64,000 nt of DNA from Streptomyces sp. NBC_00510 (GCA_036013505.1 CP107851.1:3419501-3483500); one strand, 5' to 3'. Positions 43,853 to 51,458 are shown, counted from the stretch's first letter. Translations and numbers: made by a program. The notes: generated from the letters alone by a model not told the origin.

Positions 43853-44001
43853 TAGCTAGCCGGATCGGTCAGCGACGGCCATACCGGCCGCCCCGAGGCC
43901 GCAAGGCCCCGGAGGGACGCTACCGGACGGGGGCGGTTGCTGGGGTTGCGGTACGGAGCTGCTGTACAGCGACCGGGCAGGAAGCCTGTCCCGCCGGCTC
44001 T

Positions 44002-44421
44002 TCATTGACCGAGAGCAATCGCACCTTCCGGCCTGTCTGTGGCACGCTGCGCCGTCACCAGATAGCCCGCGAAGCTAACGTCCGACCTGGCCTTCGCCCA
44101 CCCGTCCGCCTCCTTGGCAGGAACCAGCACGGTCGTGCCGGGAACGGGGTAGTTCACCTTGTCCGTAGCGCCCGGGGGCACCCCGTAACGGCAGTGCACC
44201 TCGGCAATCGACAGCACCTCCACCGAGGTAGGTGCATGCCCGTCCCCCTGGCCGTGGTGCTCCTCGCGAAAGTCGATCTCATCCGCACGTTCGCTGCCAA
44301 CGACGTCGGCGTAATCCTCCGGATCGACCTCCAGCAGCGTCCAGGAGACAACATCCCCTGGCGCGAAGCTCTGTCCGCAGCCCTGGATCTGCCAGTGATC
44401 GATCCAAATCGTCAACGTCAT
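44002..44421 (-). CDS. Small hypothetical protein (possibly DUF6578 family)
   Basis: A soluble acidic protein of about 139 residues. Taken from Met at 44421 it starts MTLTIWIDHWQIQGCGQSF and contains GDVVSWTLLEVDPEDYADVV and VPGTTVLVPAKEADGWAKA. The opening resembles a small Streptomyces family that I recall as DUF6578; this assignment is weak. An upstream ATG at 44454 gives an 11-residue extension. Neither start has a good ribosome binding site. The gene lies inside the integrated element, oriented opposite to the integrase module. A role in the element, for instance as regulator or immunity factor, is conceivable but not shown. Confidence 0.55.
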   Translation of the reverse strand: MTLTIWIDHWQIQGCGQSFAPGDVVSWTLLEVDPEDYADVVGSERADEIDFREEHHGQGDGHAPTSVEVLSIAEVHCRYGVPPGATDKVNYPVPGTTVLVPAKEADGWAKARSDVSFAGYLVTAQRATDRPEGAIALGQ

Positions 44422-44670
44422 GCCGCCATTGTCCGCCGAGGGACCTGAGCTCATCAGGGGCCTCGCGCATGATCTACGACACCCGCTTTAGGAGCGAGGT
44501 GGGGCAATCGTAGGCCTGACCTGCGGGTCCCTACCTTGGGCGGAGTCCAGCTGCACGTCCCCCTGCACACCCCGACTCCCCGTGGTTCCCCGCCTGTTCT
44601 GGCACGGATGTGGCACGACCGCTTTTCGTCTCGAAGCAATGCAGCCGCACCACTTGCCTCCCCCCGGACC

Positions 44671-45246
44671 TTCCGCTGGGGGACCCAGCTCGACGTCCGC
44701 CCGGTCAAGGCGTTCGGGGACGGCTCGGACATCACCGAGCAGGCCGTCGCCTCCTACGTCGCCAAGTACGTCACCAAAGCAGCAGAGAACACCGGCACCC
44801 TCGACCGCCGCATCGGCGAACTCGCCGAACTCGACCGCCACCACGTGCCCGACCACACCCGCCGCCTCATCCAAGCCTGCCGCGAGCTCGACAACCTCTA
44901 CCCCGACCGGCGCCTGTGGGCCTGGGCACACATGCTCGGCTTCCGCGGCCACTTCTCCACCAAATCCCGCGCCTACTCCACCACCCTCGGCGCCCTCCGC
45001 CAGGAACGCGCCGACTACCGCGCCGCCCAAGAACGCGACGTCCTCGGCCTGGAGCCCATCGAGCCCGACACCGTCCTGGTCCTGGCCGACTGGCAATACG
45101 CCGGCCACGGCCACACCCCCGGCGAATCCGTCCTCGCAGCATCCATCGCCCGGGACCTCCAGCTCAACCGCGAAACCGCCCGCGAAGCCCTGCACGACCA
45201 ACTGGCCCTGGAAGGAGCCGCAGCATACGGCACACCCGCTTCCTGA
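44671..45246 (+). pseudogene. C-terminal remnant of a RepSA-like replication initiator
   Basis: From about 44671 the frame reads RWGTQLDVRPVKAFGDGSD, AVASYVAKYVTKAAENTGTL, LWAWAHMLGFRGHFSTKSR and YAGHGHTPGESVLAASIARD, which I recognise as the C-terminal part of pSAM2-type RepSA initiators. The N-terminal half of such proteins (roughly 250 residues, including catalytic motifs) is absent. Upstream sequence in this frame is unrelated and lacks a good start, so the gene is truncated and presumably dead. Its stop overlaps the beginning of the excisionase frame, the normal rep-xis arrangement. Confidence 0.8.
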
Positions 45247-45421
45247 GCGGTACCTGACCCCGGCCGATGTCGCCGAACTGCTCGGCGTTCCAGTCGAGAC
45301 GCTGTACCAGTGGCGGCGCAAGCGCACCGGTCCGCCGGCCTTCCGTATCGGTCGGCACCTTCGGTACGACCCCGCCCGGCTCCGCCAGTGGATCGACGGT
45401 CTCACCGAGGTGGCTGCCTGA
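45227..45421 (+). CDS. xis: Excisionase-like HTH protein with an apparent ACG start
   Basis: The frame encodes a 64-residue MerR/excisionase-type HTH protein: ERYLTPADVAELLGVPVETL, YQWRRKRTGPPAFRIGRHLR, then YDPARLRQWIDGL. This is a complete Xis by length. No ATG, GTG or TTG occurs in frame near its beginning. A strong GGAAGGAG at 45210-45217 is followed 9 nt later by ACG at 45227, exactly where an ATG would be expected, so a T-to-C change in the start codon is likely. The stop overlaps the integrase ATG by one base. Expression may be weak or lost. Confidence 0.65.
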   Translation, partial: TAHPLPERYLTPADVAELLGVPVETLYQWRRKRTGPPAFRIGRHLRYDPARLRQWIDGLTEVAA

Positions 45422-46686
45422 TGGCCGGACACATCCAAGATCGCTGGCATAAGACCGAGCCGGGGCCTGATGGCAAGCCCATGAGGGTCAAGTCCGCCCG
45501 CTATGGCAATGGACTGCGGTATCGGGCCCGGTACGTCGGCCCGGACGGTACGGAGAAGAGCAAGTCCTTTCCGGACCGGCAGAAGCGCCGGGCGGAAGAG
45601 TGGCTTGCCGAGACCGCCGCCGATATGTCCAGAGGCCACTATGTCGATCCCAAGGCGGCCCGGCTCACGTTCCAGCAGTACGCGGAACGCTGGGTTGCCG
45701 CCCAAACGACGGATCCCACCACCCGCATCGCGGTTGAGACTCGCCTGCGCCTGCACGCCTTCCCTCGGATCGGTGCCCGCCCGTTGGGTTCCTTCCGGCC
45801 GCTCCACATTCGTGATTTCGTGCGCGACCTGGAGCACGACTTCATGGCGGGAACGTACGCCCGCACCATCTACGCCAACGTGCGGGCGGTGCTGTCGGCC
45901 GCCGTCGTCGATGACGGTCACCTGGCGCGCAACCCGTGCGGGGCCGCCTCTGTGCGCCCGCCGGCCGTCTCCGCCAACCGGGTCGTGCCGTGGCTCCCCT
46001 CACAGGTGCGGGCGGTCCGAGAAGCCCTCCCTGAGCGCTACCGGGCGATGGTCGATGTGGGGAGCGGCTGTGGTCTCCGGCAGGGCGAGATCGTGGGCCT
46101 GGCCGATGGCGCTGTCTCCTTCGTGACCGACACACTGCGGGTCACGACCCAGGTCAAGCTGATCCGGGGGGTAGCAGTCTTCGCTCCGCCCAAGGGCAAC
46201 AAGGAACGGGATGTGCCGCTCCCGTCGTCTGTCGCCTCTGCCCTGCGGCAGCACATGGCGAGCTACGCTCCCGTGAGCATCAAGTTGCCGTGGATGAGGC
46301 CGGACGGGCCGCTGGCGGAACGGCAGCTGCTCTTCAGCAACACGGCCGGCGGAATCGTCTGGCGCAGCAACTTCAACGTCCAGGAGTGGAAACCCGCCCT
46401 GGCAGCCGCGGGCCTCATCCCCACGCCCGACCCGGGTGAGCCTTACGCCTCCGCCCGGCACCACGGTATGCACGCCCTGCGCCACTTCTACGCCTCGGTT
46501 CTCCTGGACGCCGGGGAAAGCGTGAAGGCTGTCAGTGAGTGCCTGGGCCACTCCGACCCCGCGATGACGCTGCGCGTGTACGCACACTTGATGCCGAGCA
46601 GTAGCGAGCGTGCCCGCCGGGCCCTGGACGGCGTCTTCGGCACGGCCGGAAGCCTGACGGCCCAGAGACGGCCCAACGGGCATTAG
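45421..46686 (+). CDS. int: Tyrosine site-specific integrase
   Basis: A 421-residue tyrosine recombinase of the pSAM2/AICE type that inserts and, with Xis, excises the element. An N-terminal arm-binding region (MAGHIQDRWHKTEPGPDG) precedes a SAM-like core-binding domain (LTFQQYAERWVAAQTTD). The catalytic domain has all key residues: Arg in CGLRQGE (R220), HALRH (H351 and R354), His in CLGHSD (about 377) and the nucleophile in RVYAHL (Y387). The gene looks intact. The ATG at 45421 shares a base with the xis stop. Attachment copy 2 starts 59 bp after the stop codon. Confidence 0.93.
   Translation: MAGHIQDRWHKTEPGPDGKPMRVKSARYGNGLRYRARYVGPDGTEKSKSFPDRQKRRAEEWLAETAADMSRGHYVDPKAARLTFQQYAERWVAAQTTDPTTRIAVETRLRLHAFPRIGARPLGSFRPLHIRDFVRDLEHDFMAGTYARTIYANVRAVLSAAVVDDGHLARNPCGAASVRPPAVSANRVVPWLPSQVRAVREALPERYRAMVDVGSGCGLRQGEIVGLADGAVSFVTDTLRVTTQVKLIRGVAVFAPPKGNKERDVPLPSSVASALRQHMASYAPVSIKLPWMRPDGPLAERQLLFSNTAGGIVWRSNFNVQEWKPALAAAGLIPTPDPGEPYASARHHGMHALRHFYASVLLDAGESVKAVSECLGHSDPAMTLRVYAHLMPSSSERARRALDGVFGTAGSLTAQRRPNGH
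46657..46675. repeat. Putative integrase arm-type site, right copy
   Basis: acggcccagagacggccca, one mismatch from 41526-41544, lies in the last codons of int, about 70 bp from attachment copy 2. A further half-copy (acggcccc) follows at 46687. Confidence 0.5.
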
Positions 46687-46745
46687 ACGGCCCCCTACTG
46701 GCGGGAAATCCGCTGGTGGGGGGCTTCTTCATGTCCCGCGAACAC

Positions 46746-46785
46746 GAGTTCTCCGGGTGCAGGCATGGTTCATCCGGTGTCGCAG
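46746..46785. repeat. Attachment site copy 2, with a vestigial rlmN start
   Basis: It matches 41406-41445 (39 of 40). It retains the rlmN start codon equivalent (46764-46766, minus strand) and codons MPAPGEL, then runs into element DNA and stops at 46695 after 23 residues. This side preserves the original upstream neighbourhood of rlmN. Confidence 0.85.
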
Positions 46786-46793
46786 CGCGGCAT

Positions 46794-46973
46794 CTATCCG
46801 CCGCTCCGGCTGCGGTGCCACTTGAGCGCGGTCGCAAAAAGAGCCGGGCCGAGCATGAGGTAGGAGATGTGAACCGTCGGCCGCATGACGTTCCAGGAAA
46901 TGAGCGCGAACTGCGCCCAGAAGATCAGCCAAAGCCACCACGGCATCACGCCCGGCACCTTCTTCTTCGCCAT
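46794..46973 (-). CDS. Small two-helix membrane protein, formerly upstream of rlmN
   Basis: A 59-residue protein: MAKKKVPGVMPW, then two hydrophobic helices (WWLWLIFWAQFALISWNVM and ISYLMLGPALFATALKW) and a basic tail (HRSRSGG). The N-terminal lysines suggest a cytoplasmic N-terminus. The ATG at 46973 is preceded by GGAAGGGGGG; the longer frame from 47024 lacks a signal. Its stop lies 27 bp before the duplicated rlmN start codon on the same strand, so before insertion it probably formed a two-gene operon with rlmN. Function is unknown. Confidence 0.65.
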   Translation of the reverse strand: MAKKKVPGVMPWWLWLIFWAQFALISWNVMRPTVHISYLMLGPALFATALKWHRSRSGG

Positions 46974-47190
46974 GGCCCCCCTTCCGCGATGGCGGAGACG
47001 GTATCGCAGCGTGAAACGGCACACCAGACTCCGTGATCACCGGCCCGTAGCATCGGCGCGCGGGGAACCGCCCCGGCTTGCACGCTGTCGGGTGCGCGCG
47101 ACCTGGACCGGCTACGTCAGCTTCGGCCTGTCGGCCCGTCTGCCCACCCACCTCCACTCGACGACCGAGGAACGCGGCCGGGCGTGCTGT

Positions 47191-47634
47191 TCAGTCGCCT
47201 GAGTGGCCCCAGAAGTAGATCTCCTGAGGGACGCCCTCGTCGTCGTGCAGCACAGCGCACCGTCCGACCCACCGCGACCGGGGGAAGACGTCGAAATCCT
47301 TGACGTGTGCACGCGTCAGCTTGCCGGTGTCGAGCAATGCGCGCGCCTCCTCGGCCGTCACAGGTTCCACGGTGTTGTAGCCCGGGGTCTCGTCAGGCCC
47401 CACGACCCGGAAGATGTCCAGGATCGAGTGCGTGCCGGCCTCCTGGACCAGCTCGTCGGCCCACAGTTCCTCCAGCGACCGCGGGCGAGGCTCCCGCTCC
47501 GCCTTCGGTCGCCAGTCGGCGCCGTTGACCCAGTAGTAGTCCCCTGCCTCGAACACCTCGCGCCGCAGCTGTTGGAGCGCCGCGTTCAGGTCTTCCTGGT
47601 ACGGCACGTAGTAGTCCCACTCCGAAGCCCCCAC
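47191..47634 (-). CDS. Hypothetical acidic protein
   Basis: A 147-residue protein from GTG at 47634, preceded by GAAGGGG. It opens GASEWDYYVPYQEDLNAAL and contains LRREVFEAGDYYWVNGADW, LEELWADELVQEAGTHSILD and EARALLDTGKLTRAHVKDF. I have a sense of similar small proteins in other actinomycetes but cannot name a domain. The soluble, acidic, Trp/Tyr-rich character resembles toxin-immunity proteins, which also fits its divergent position 99 bp from a SUKH-like gene; this is speculative. No signal peptide or helix spans the membrane. An in-frame ATG at 47694 would add 20 residues. Confidence 0.6.
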   Translation of the reverse strand: MGASEWDYYVPYQEDLNAALQQLRREVFEAGDYYWVNGADWRPKAEREPRPRSLEELWADELVQEAGTHSILDIFRVVGPDETPGYNTVEPVTAEEARALLDTGKLTRAHVKDFDVFPRSRWVGRCAVLHDDEGVPQEIYFWGHSGD

Positions 47635-47733
47635 CCGTCCCCAGCCCCTTCCCTTTTCCCTTGGACCGCGGAAGCTAGCAGCCGGCTCCGACATTCAGGC
47701 TCAGGTGGGAACGCGGGCGGTAGCGTCTGCGTC

Positions 47734-48456
47734 ATGTCCGATGCTCTCGACGTGGCGGTGGCGCTGCGAGGCGGGGTGACCAGCCGTTCCCAGGCCTGGG
47801 ACTTCGTTCGCCGGTTCGCCGACGAGTGGACGGCCCACCCGTTGTGCCCCGAGGACGGCTGCACCGCCGCCGAACTGGACGCCGCCGAGACCGAATTGGG
47901 ATTCGACCTTCCCGCCGTTCTACGGGAGGGCTACGCGCTGCTCGGCCACCGCGACGACCTGACCAGGCAGCAGGATCCGCTGGTCCCGCCGATGGGCCTC
48001 CATGTGGACGGCGGCTTCGGCGGCGTCCTCGTCTTCCGCGTCGAGAACCAGGACTGCGCGTCATGGGGCATCCCACTGGACCGGGTCGAGCAGGACGATC
48101 CCCCCGTGGTGGTGGAGTCGCACGAGGGGTGGGTCCCGTTCCTGGACCGCATGTCCGTGGCCTGGGTGGAGCTGGTGCTGAGCGAGTCGCTGCTCGGGGC
48201 AGGAAGCCTTTACGACGCCTGCGAGTTGCCGGACGCGCTCCTGCCGAACCTCGCGGCGCGCTACACACGAGTCGACCTGCCCGACCACCGGATGTGGGCC
48301 GGCAGGGAGGACTCACCCCTGCGCTGGTACGCGGCCCCGGGCCGCCTGCTGCGCCGCGACGGGGTGCTCGACCGGTGCTGGCTCCACGCGCGTGGACGCA
48401 CGGCCGCGGATCTCGAGCGGATCCGCGACGACCTGCCGACCCGATGGGTCGCCTGA
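47734..48456 (+). CDS. SUKH (SMI1/KNR4)-like protein
   Basis: A 240-residue soluble protein. The segment CTAAELDAAETELGFDLPAV followed by LREGYALLGHRDD matches the start of SMI1/KNR4 (SUKH) domains, and a partner-binding-type loop follows (GVLVFRVENQDCASWGIPLD). SUKH proteins are common immunity proteins against secreted nuclease toxins, but also occur as stand-alone regulators. No toxin gene is adjacent. It is divergent from the hypothetical gene at 47191-47634. It is followed by a convergent permease gene 55 bp away. The ATG at 47734 has GGGCGG about 12 nt ahead, a weak signal. Confidence 0.65.
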   Translation: MSDALDVAVALRGGVTSRSQAWDFVRRFADEWTAHPLCPEDGCTAAELDAAETELGFDLPAVLREGYALLGHRDDLTRQQDPLVPPMGLHVDGGFGGVLVFRVENQDCASWGIPLDRVEQDDPPVVVESHEGWVPFLDRMSVAWVELVLSESLLGAGSLYDACELPDALLPNLAARYTRVDLPDHRMWAGREDSPLRWYAAPGRLLRRDGVLDRCWLHARGRTAADLERIRDDLPTRWVA

Positions 48457-48511
48457 CCGCTGGTTCCGTGATCGTGCCGTCTGCGGCCCCGGCCGCCCCG
48501 TTCGCGGCAGC

Positions 48512-50041
48512 TCAGTGCTTGAAGACGTCGACCCCGCCGGGCTCGGCCTCCAGGGACCGGCGGTCGAAGACCAGCATGCCGAGGAAGAACAGCCCGCCGA
48601 CGACGAGCAGGCCCACCACGATCACCAGGGGCACCAGCGCCTCCCGCGGTGTCACCAGGGCGATGAGCGCGACGACCGTCCACGCCAGGGCGGCGAGGGC
48701 GACGGGCAGCTCGAGGCGTCCCAGGTCGAAGGCGCCCTTGCGGCGGCCCAGGCGTCGGCGTACCGCCAGGTAGAGGACGATCGTCGAGCCGTAGATGAGC
48801 GCCGGGAGGATCGTCGACGCCGTGATGAGCTCCAGCAGTGCGGCGCCGGGGAGCGCCACCATCAGGACGACCCCCATCGCGAGGATGAGCACGGTGGCCG
48901 GGATCGGGGTGTGCGTGCGCGGGTTGACCCGTCGCATGATCCGGTGCGCGGGGAAGCGCCCGTCGCGCGACATCGCGAAGATGATCCGCGAGCACGCCAC
49001 CATCACCACCATCCCCGCGCCGAAGAAGGCGAAGGTGATCGCGACCAGCAGCGTCCGTTCCGTCACCGAGCCGAGCTGGTCCCGCATGATCGTGGCGACC
49101 GGGGAGCCGTCGCGGCTGATCCGCGGGACGTCCTCGATGGCCACGGTGAGCGTGATCAGGAAGAGCATGCCCAGCAGCCCCGCGGCCACGACCGAACCGA
49201 CGATCGCTCGGGGGACGCTCCGGTAGGGGTCCTTGGCCTCCTCTGCGAGGTTCGCCGCGGAGTCGAAGCCGACGAGCGTGGCCAGGCCCATGATCATCGC
49301 GATCATGAGCCCGCCGCCGACGGTGAAGTAGTGCGGGGCGCCCTCGGTGATGCCGCGCGAGGTGAGGTTGCCGACCGCGCCGTTCCCCGTGACCGCCGCG
49401 GTGATGACGAGCGCGACCGCCATCACCACGACGAGTGCCAGCTCCAGCCCGACCGCAGCGCTGTTGACCAGGCTGACGAGGCGGGTGGAGGCCACCGCGA
49501 GCACGGCCTGGACGAGCAGCACCACGAGCGTGATGACGCGGGCCGTGTCCTCGTCCGGCCTCATGCCGGCGAGCGGCATGAAGGCCTGGCTCGCGAGGGC
49601 GTTGTCGATGGCGACCACGGCGATCGCCAGGTAGCAGAACGTCAGCCAGCCGAATCCCCACCCCACCTTCGGGTTCGCCAGCCGTGAGGCCCACTGGTAC
49701 GAGGAGCCGCTGAGGGCGATGCGTCCCGCGAGCTGAGCCACCACCAGGGCCACCAGGGACTGCCCGACCGCGACGAGGATCCACAGCCAGATGCCGACGG
49801 GGCCCGCGTTCTGCAGCACGTCGTCGTAGGTGGAGAAGATGCCGACGGCCACGGAGATGAACGCGAACGAGATCGCGAAGACCTGGAAGGAGCCGAGGGT
49901 ACGTTTCAGTTCCTGCCGGTATCCCCCCTCCTCGACCGACCTCTCGCCGGCCGACTCGTCCGTCGGGGCTTCCGCCACCTCAGCCACCTCGTCCTCGCTC
50001 GGGATCCTCCGGGCCGCGCCCGTTTTCCATATGTATGTCAT
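48512..50041 (-). CDS. APC-superfamily amino acid permease
   Basis: A 509-residue inner-membrane transporter with about twelve hydrophobic helices. It opens with an acidic cytoplasmic tail, then QELKRTLGSFQVFAISFAFI with the conserved SVAVGIFSTYDDVLQNAGPV. ALSGSSYQWASRLANPKVGW and GFDSAANLAEEAKDPYRSVP are typical of GABA/choline-type (GabP/UGA4-like) APC permeases. Uptake of an amino acid or amine by proton coupling is the likely function. The ATG at 50041 is preceded by GGGAAG; the first codons (ACA TAC ATA TGG AAA) are unusually AT-rich for this genome. It stands alone in the accessory region. Confidence 0.85.
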   Translation of the reverse strand: MTYIWKTGAARRIPSEDEVAEVAEAPTDESAGERSVEEGGYRQELKRTLGSFQVFAISFAFISVAVGIFSTYDDVLQNAGPVGIWLWILVAVGQSLVALVVAQLAGRIALSGSSYQWASRLANPKVGWGFGWLTFCYLAIAVVAIDNALASQAFMPLAGMRPDEDTARVITLVVLLVQAVLAVASTRLVSLVNSAAVGLELALVVVMAVALVITAAVTGNGAVGNLTSRGITEGAPHYFTVGGGLMIAMIMGLATLVGFDSAANLAEEAKDPYRSVPRAIVGSVVAAGLLGMLFLITLTVAIEDVPRISRDGSPVATIMRDQLGSVTERTLLVAITFAFFGAGMVVMVACSRIIFAMSRDGRFPAHRIMRRVNPRTHTPIPATVLILAMGVVLMVALPGAALLELITASTILPALIYGSTIVLYLAVRRRLGRRKGAFDLGRLELPVALAALAWTVVALIALVTPREALVPLVIVVGLLVVGGLFFLGMLVFDRRSLEAEPGGVDVFKH

Positions 50042-50268
50042 AAATGCTTCCCGGCCTGCACCTTGAGGCTCCCCGGGCCGTCCGCACCCAGCGAACGTTG
50101 GCCAGCGCTGCACGGCTCACGGAGGGTCAGGGTCTGTCCACGCGCGGGGCGTCGATCGGGTGAGCCCGGCCCGGCGGCCGGGAACGGGCTGCGCCACTGG
50201 GATGACCTTGGCGCCGGACGCCGGTGGGCGCGGGTACGGATCTCGTCGACAGGGGCCCGAGCCGTGCC

Positions 50269-50456
50269 GGAAGGCCCTCCGGTTCGGTGCCGGCCAGAGA
50301 TCGACGAGGAGTGTCTCCATGCGTCCTGCAGACAGGACCCCTCCGCCCTCCAGGCGGTCCCTTCGACGGTTCGGACGGCTCGTCGGCACGGTGGTGCCGG
50401 CGGCCCTGATCGCCACCGCGATATCCGCGGCCTCCCTGACGACGGCTCAAGCCGCC
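50269..50456. repeat. Duplicated 5' leader plus signal-peptide block, copy 1
   Basis: This 188-bp block aligns without gaps to 51271-51458: 50 bp of upstream leader with tcgacgaggag as ribosome binding site, plus the first 46 codons. Longest identical run noted is gtcctgcagacaggacc. Beyond the signal peptide the two genes are unrelated. Confidence 0.8.
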
Positions 50457-51068
50457 GACACGGACGACGCGGCCACGCCTGGGGCGCCGGCGTCGAGCTT
50501 CCCGTGGCCCGACCCGTACGACGACTACCCGTACCCCGACGGAGATCTCGACCCCGGTCCCGATCCCGGACTCGGCCTTCTCCTCGGCGTCGGGTCCCTC
50601 CTAGGCCTCGGTCGCGGACCCCTCCTCGACACCACCGGCAACGGCCCGGACTTCGACCCGGCCGGTCCCCTCCTCGGCCCCGGCCGTGGGCCCTTCCTGG
50701 CCCCCTACCCCGGCCCCGGCAGGCTCTCGGGGTGTGACATCGACTCCACCGGCGTGGACAACACGACCGACCGCGACTTCTCCGTGGCCGTGATCCGCGG
50801 CCGGACGTTCGTCGGCCAGCGCGACACCGTCCCGGTGGGCGGCACCTACACCTGGCAGGACCTCAGCTGGCTCCCCGGGTACCCCGGCACCGGGGTGTGC
50901 GGCGCGAGCGTGACCACCTCCTCGGTATCGGAGCTGTCGGTCAAGGTCATCACCTTCCGCGGCGACGTGGCGGAGAGCCGCTGCACCATCACCGGTGCCC
51001 TGCCGGTCTGCAGTGCCTGGAGCCCGCTGCTGGGCACCTTCCAGCCGCCCCCGGTCGCCATCCCCTGA
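50319..51068 (+). CDS. Secreted hypothetical protein with Pro/Gly/Asp-rich linker
   Basis: A 249-residue exported protein. The 46-residue signal region contains two arginine clusters (SRRSLRRFG) and a hydrophobic core (VVPAALIATAISAASLTTA), cut near AQAA. The Tat or Sec route is unclear. Residues 47-135 are Pro/Gly/Asp-rich (PDPYDDYPYPDGDLDPGPDP). The last 110 residues look like a small beta-rich domain with four cysteines, CDIDSTGVDNTTDRDFSVAV to CSAW. No known family was recognised. GAGGAG at 50306-50311 precedes the ATG by 7 nt. The leader and signal region are a copy of those of the next gene. Confidence 0.7.
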   Translation: MRPADRTPPPSRRSLRRFGRLVGTVVPAALIATAISAASLTTAQAADTDDAATPGAPASSFPWPDPYDDYPYPDGDLDPGPDPGLGLLLGVGSLLGLGRGPLLDTTGNGPDFDPAGPLLGPGRGPFLAPYPGPGRLSGCDIDSTGVDNTTDRDFSVAVIRGRTFVGQRDTVPVGGTYTWQDLSWLPGYPGTGVCGASVTTSSVSELSVKVITFRGDVAESRCTITGALPVCSAWSPLLGTFQPPPVAIP

Positions 51069-51270
51069 CCGGCCCGGGTCGACGGTCCGTCGCAGTGTGC
51101 GCCCGCCGAACGACGGGCACCGGCGTGGCCGGTCGTACGAGGGGCCGTCAGCCCCGGGTGGGTCCCGCCTGTGAGGCGGAGGACGGGAACCGGCCGCGCA
51201 CCTGACGGGCCAGGCGGCCGTCACGCCCGGCCATGGGTAGGAACCACGTCGATGTGGCCCGAACCGGAAC

Positions 51271-51458
51271 GGAATTCCCTCCGGTCCGGCTCGGGCCCGA
51301 TGTCGACGAGGAGTCTCCCCATGAGTCCTGCAGACAGGACCGCTCCGCCCTCCGGGCGGCACTCGCGGTGGTACGGACGGCTCACCGGCATGGTCGTGTC
51401 CGCGGCCCTCGCCGCCACCGCGGTGTCGGCCGCCGCCCTCTTCCCGGCCCAGGCCGCG
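51271..51458. repeat. Duplicated 5' leader plus signal-peptide block, copy 2
   Basis: Partner of 50269-50456. The ribosome binding site sits at the same distance from the ATG, the signal peptide has the same 46-residue length, and no gaps are needed in the alignment. Confidence 0.8.

Larger units (their letters stand above)
41406..46785. mobile_element. Decayed pSAM2-type integrative element inserted at the rlmN 5' end
   Basis: The element is bounded by the 40-bp direct repeats and about 5.34 kb long. It carries an intact tyrosine integrase next to one repeat, an excisionase-like gene, a truncated RepSA-like initiator, a small hypothetical gene and a secreted PA14/FN3 protein. Transfer (Tra), spread (Spd) and Kor-type regulator genes expected in actinomycete integrative conjugative elements are missing. 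It is therefore probably no longer self-transmissible. Insertion at a protein-coding 5' end rather than a tRNA 3' end is unusual for this integrase class. Confidence 0.8.

Noticed and set aside
44454-44735. Small minus-strand frame at the edge of the rep remnant
   Set aside because: It is antisense to the recognisable Rep sequence and has no supporting features.
46686-46800. A tRNA 3' end as the attachment site of the element
   Set aside because: No tRNA-like cloverleaf or CCA-proximal T-arm sequence is seen around either repeat; the repeat corresponds to the rlmN start region instead.
50160-50318. Longer N-terminus for the secreted protein at 50319
   Set aside because: The upstream in-frame part lacks a signal sequence context and overlaps the conserved untranslated leader shared with the next gene, whose ribosome binding site fixes the start at 50319.
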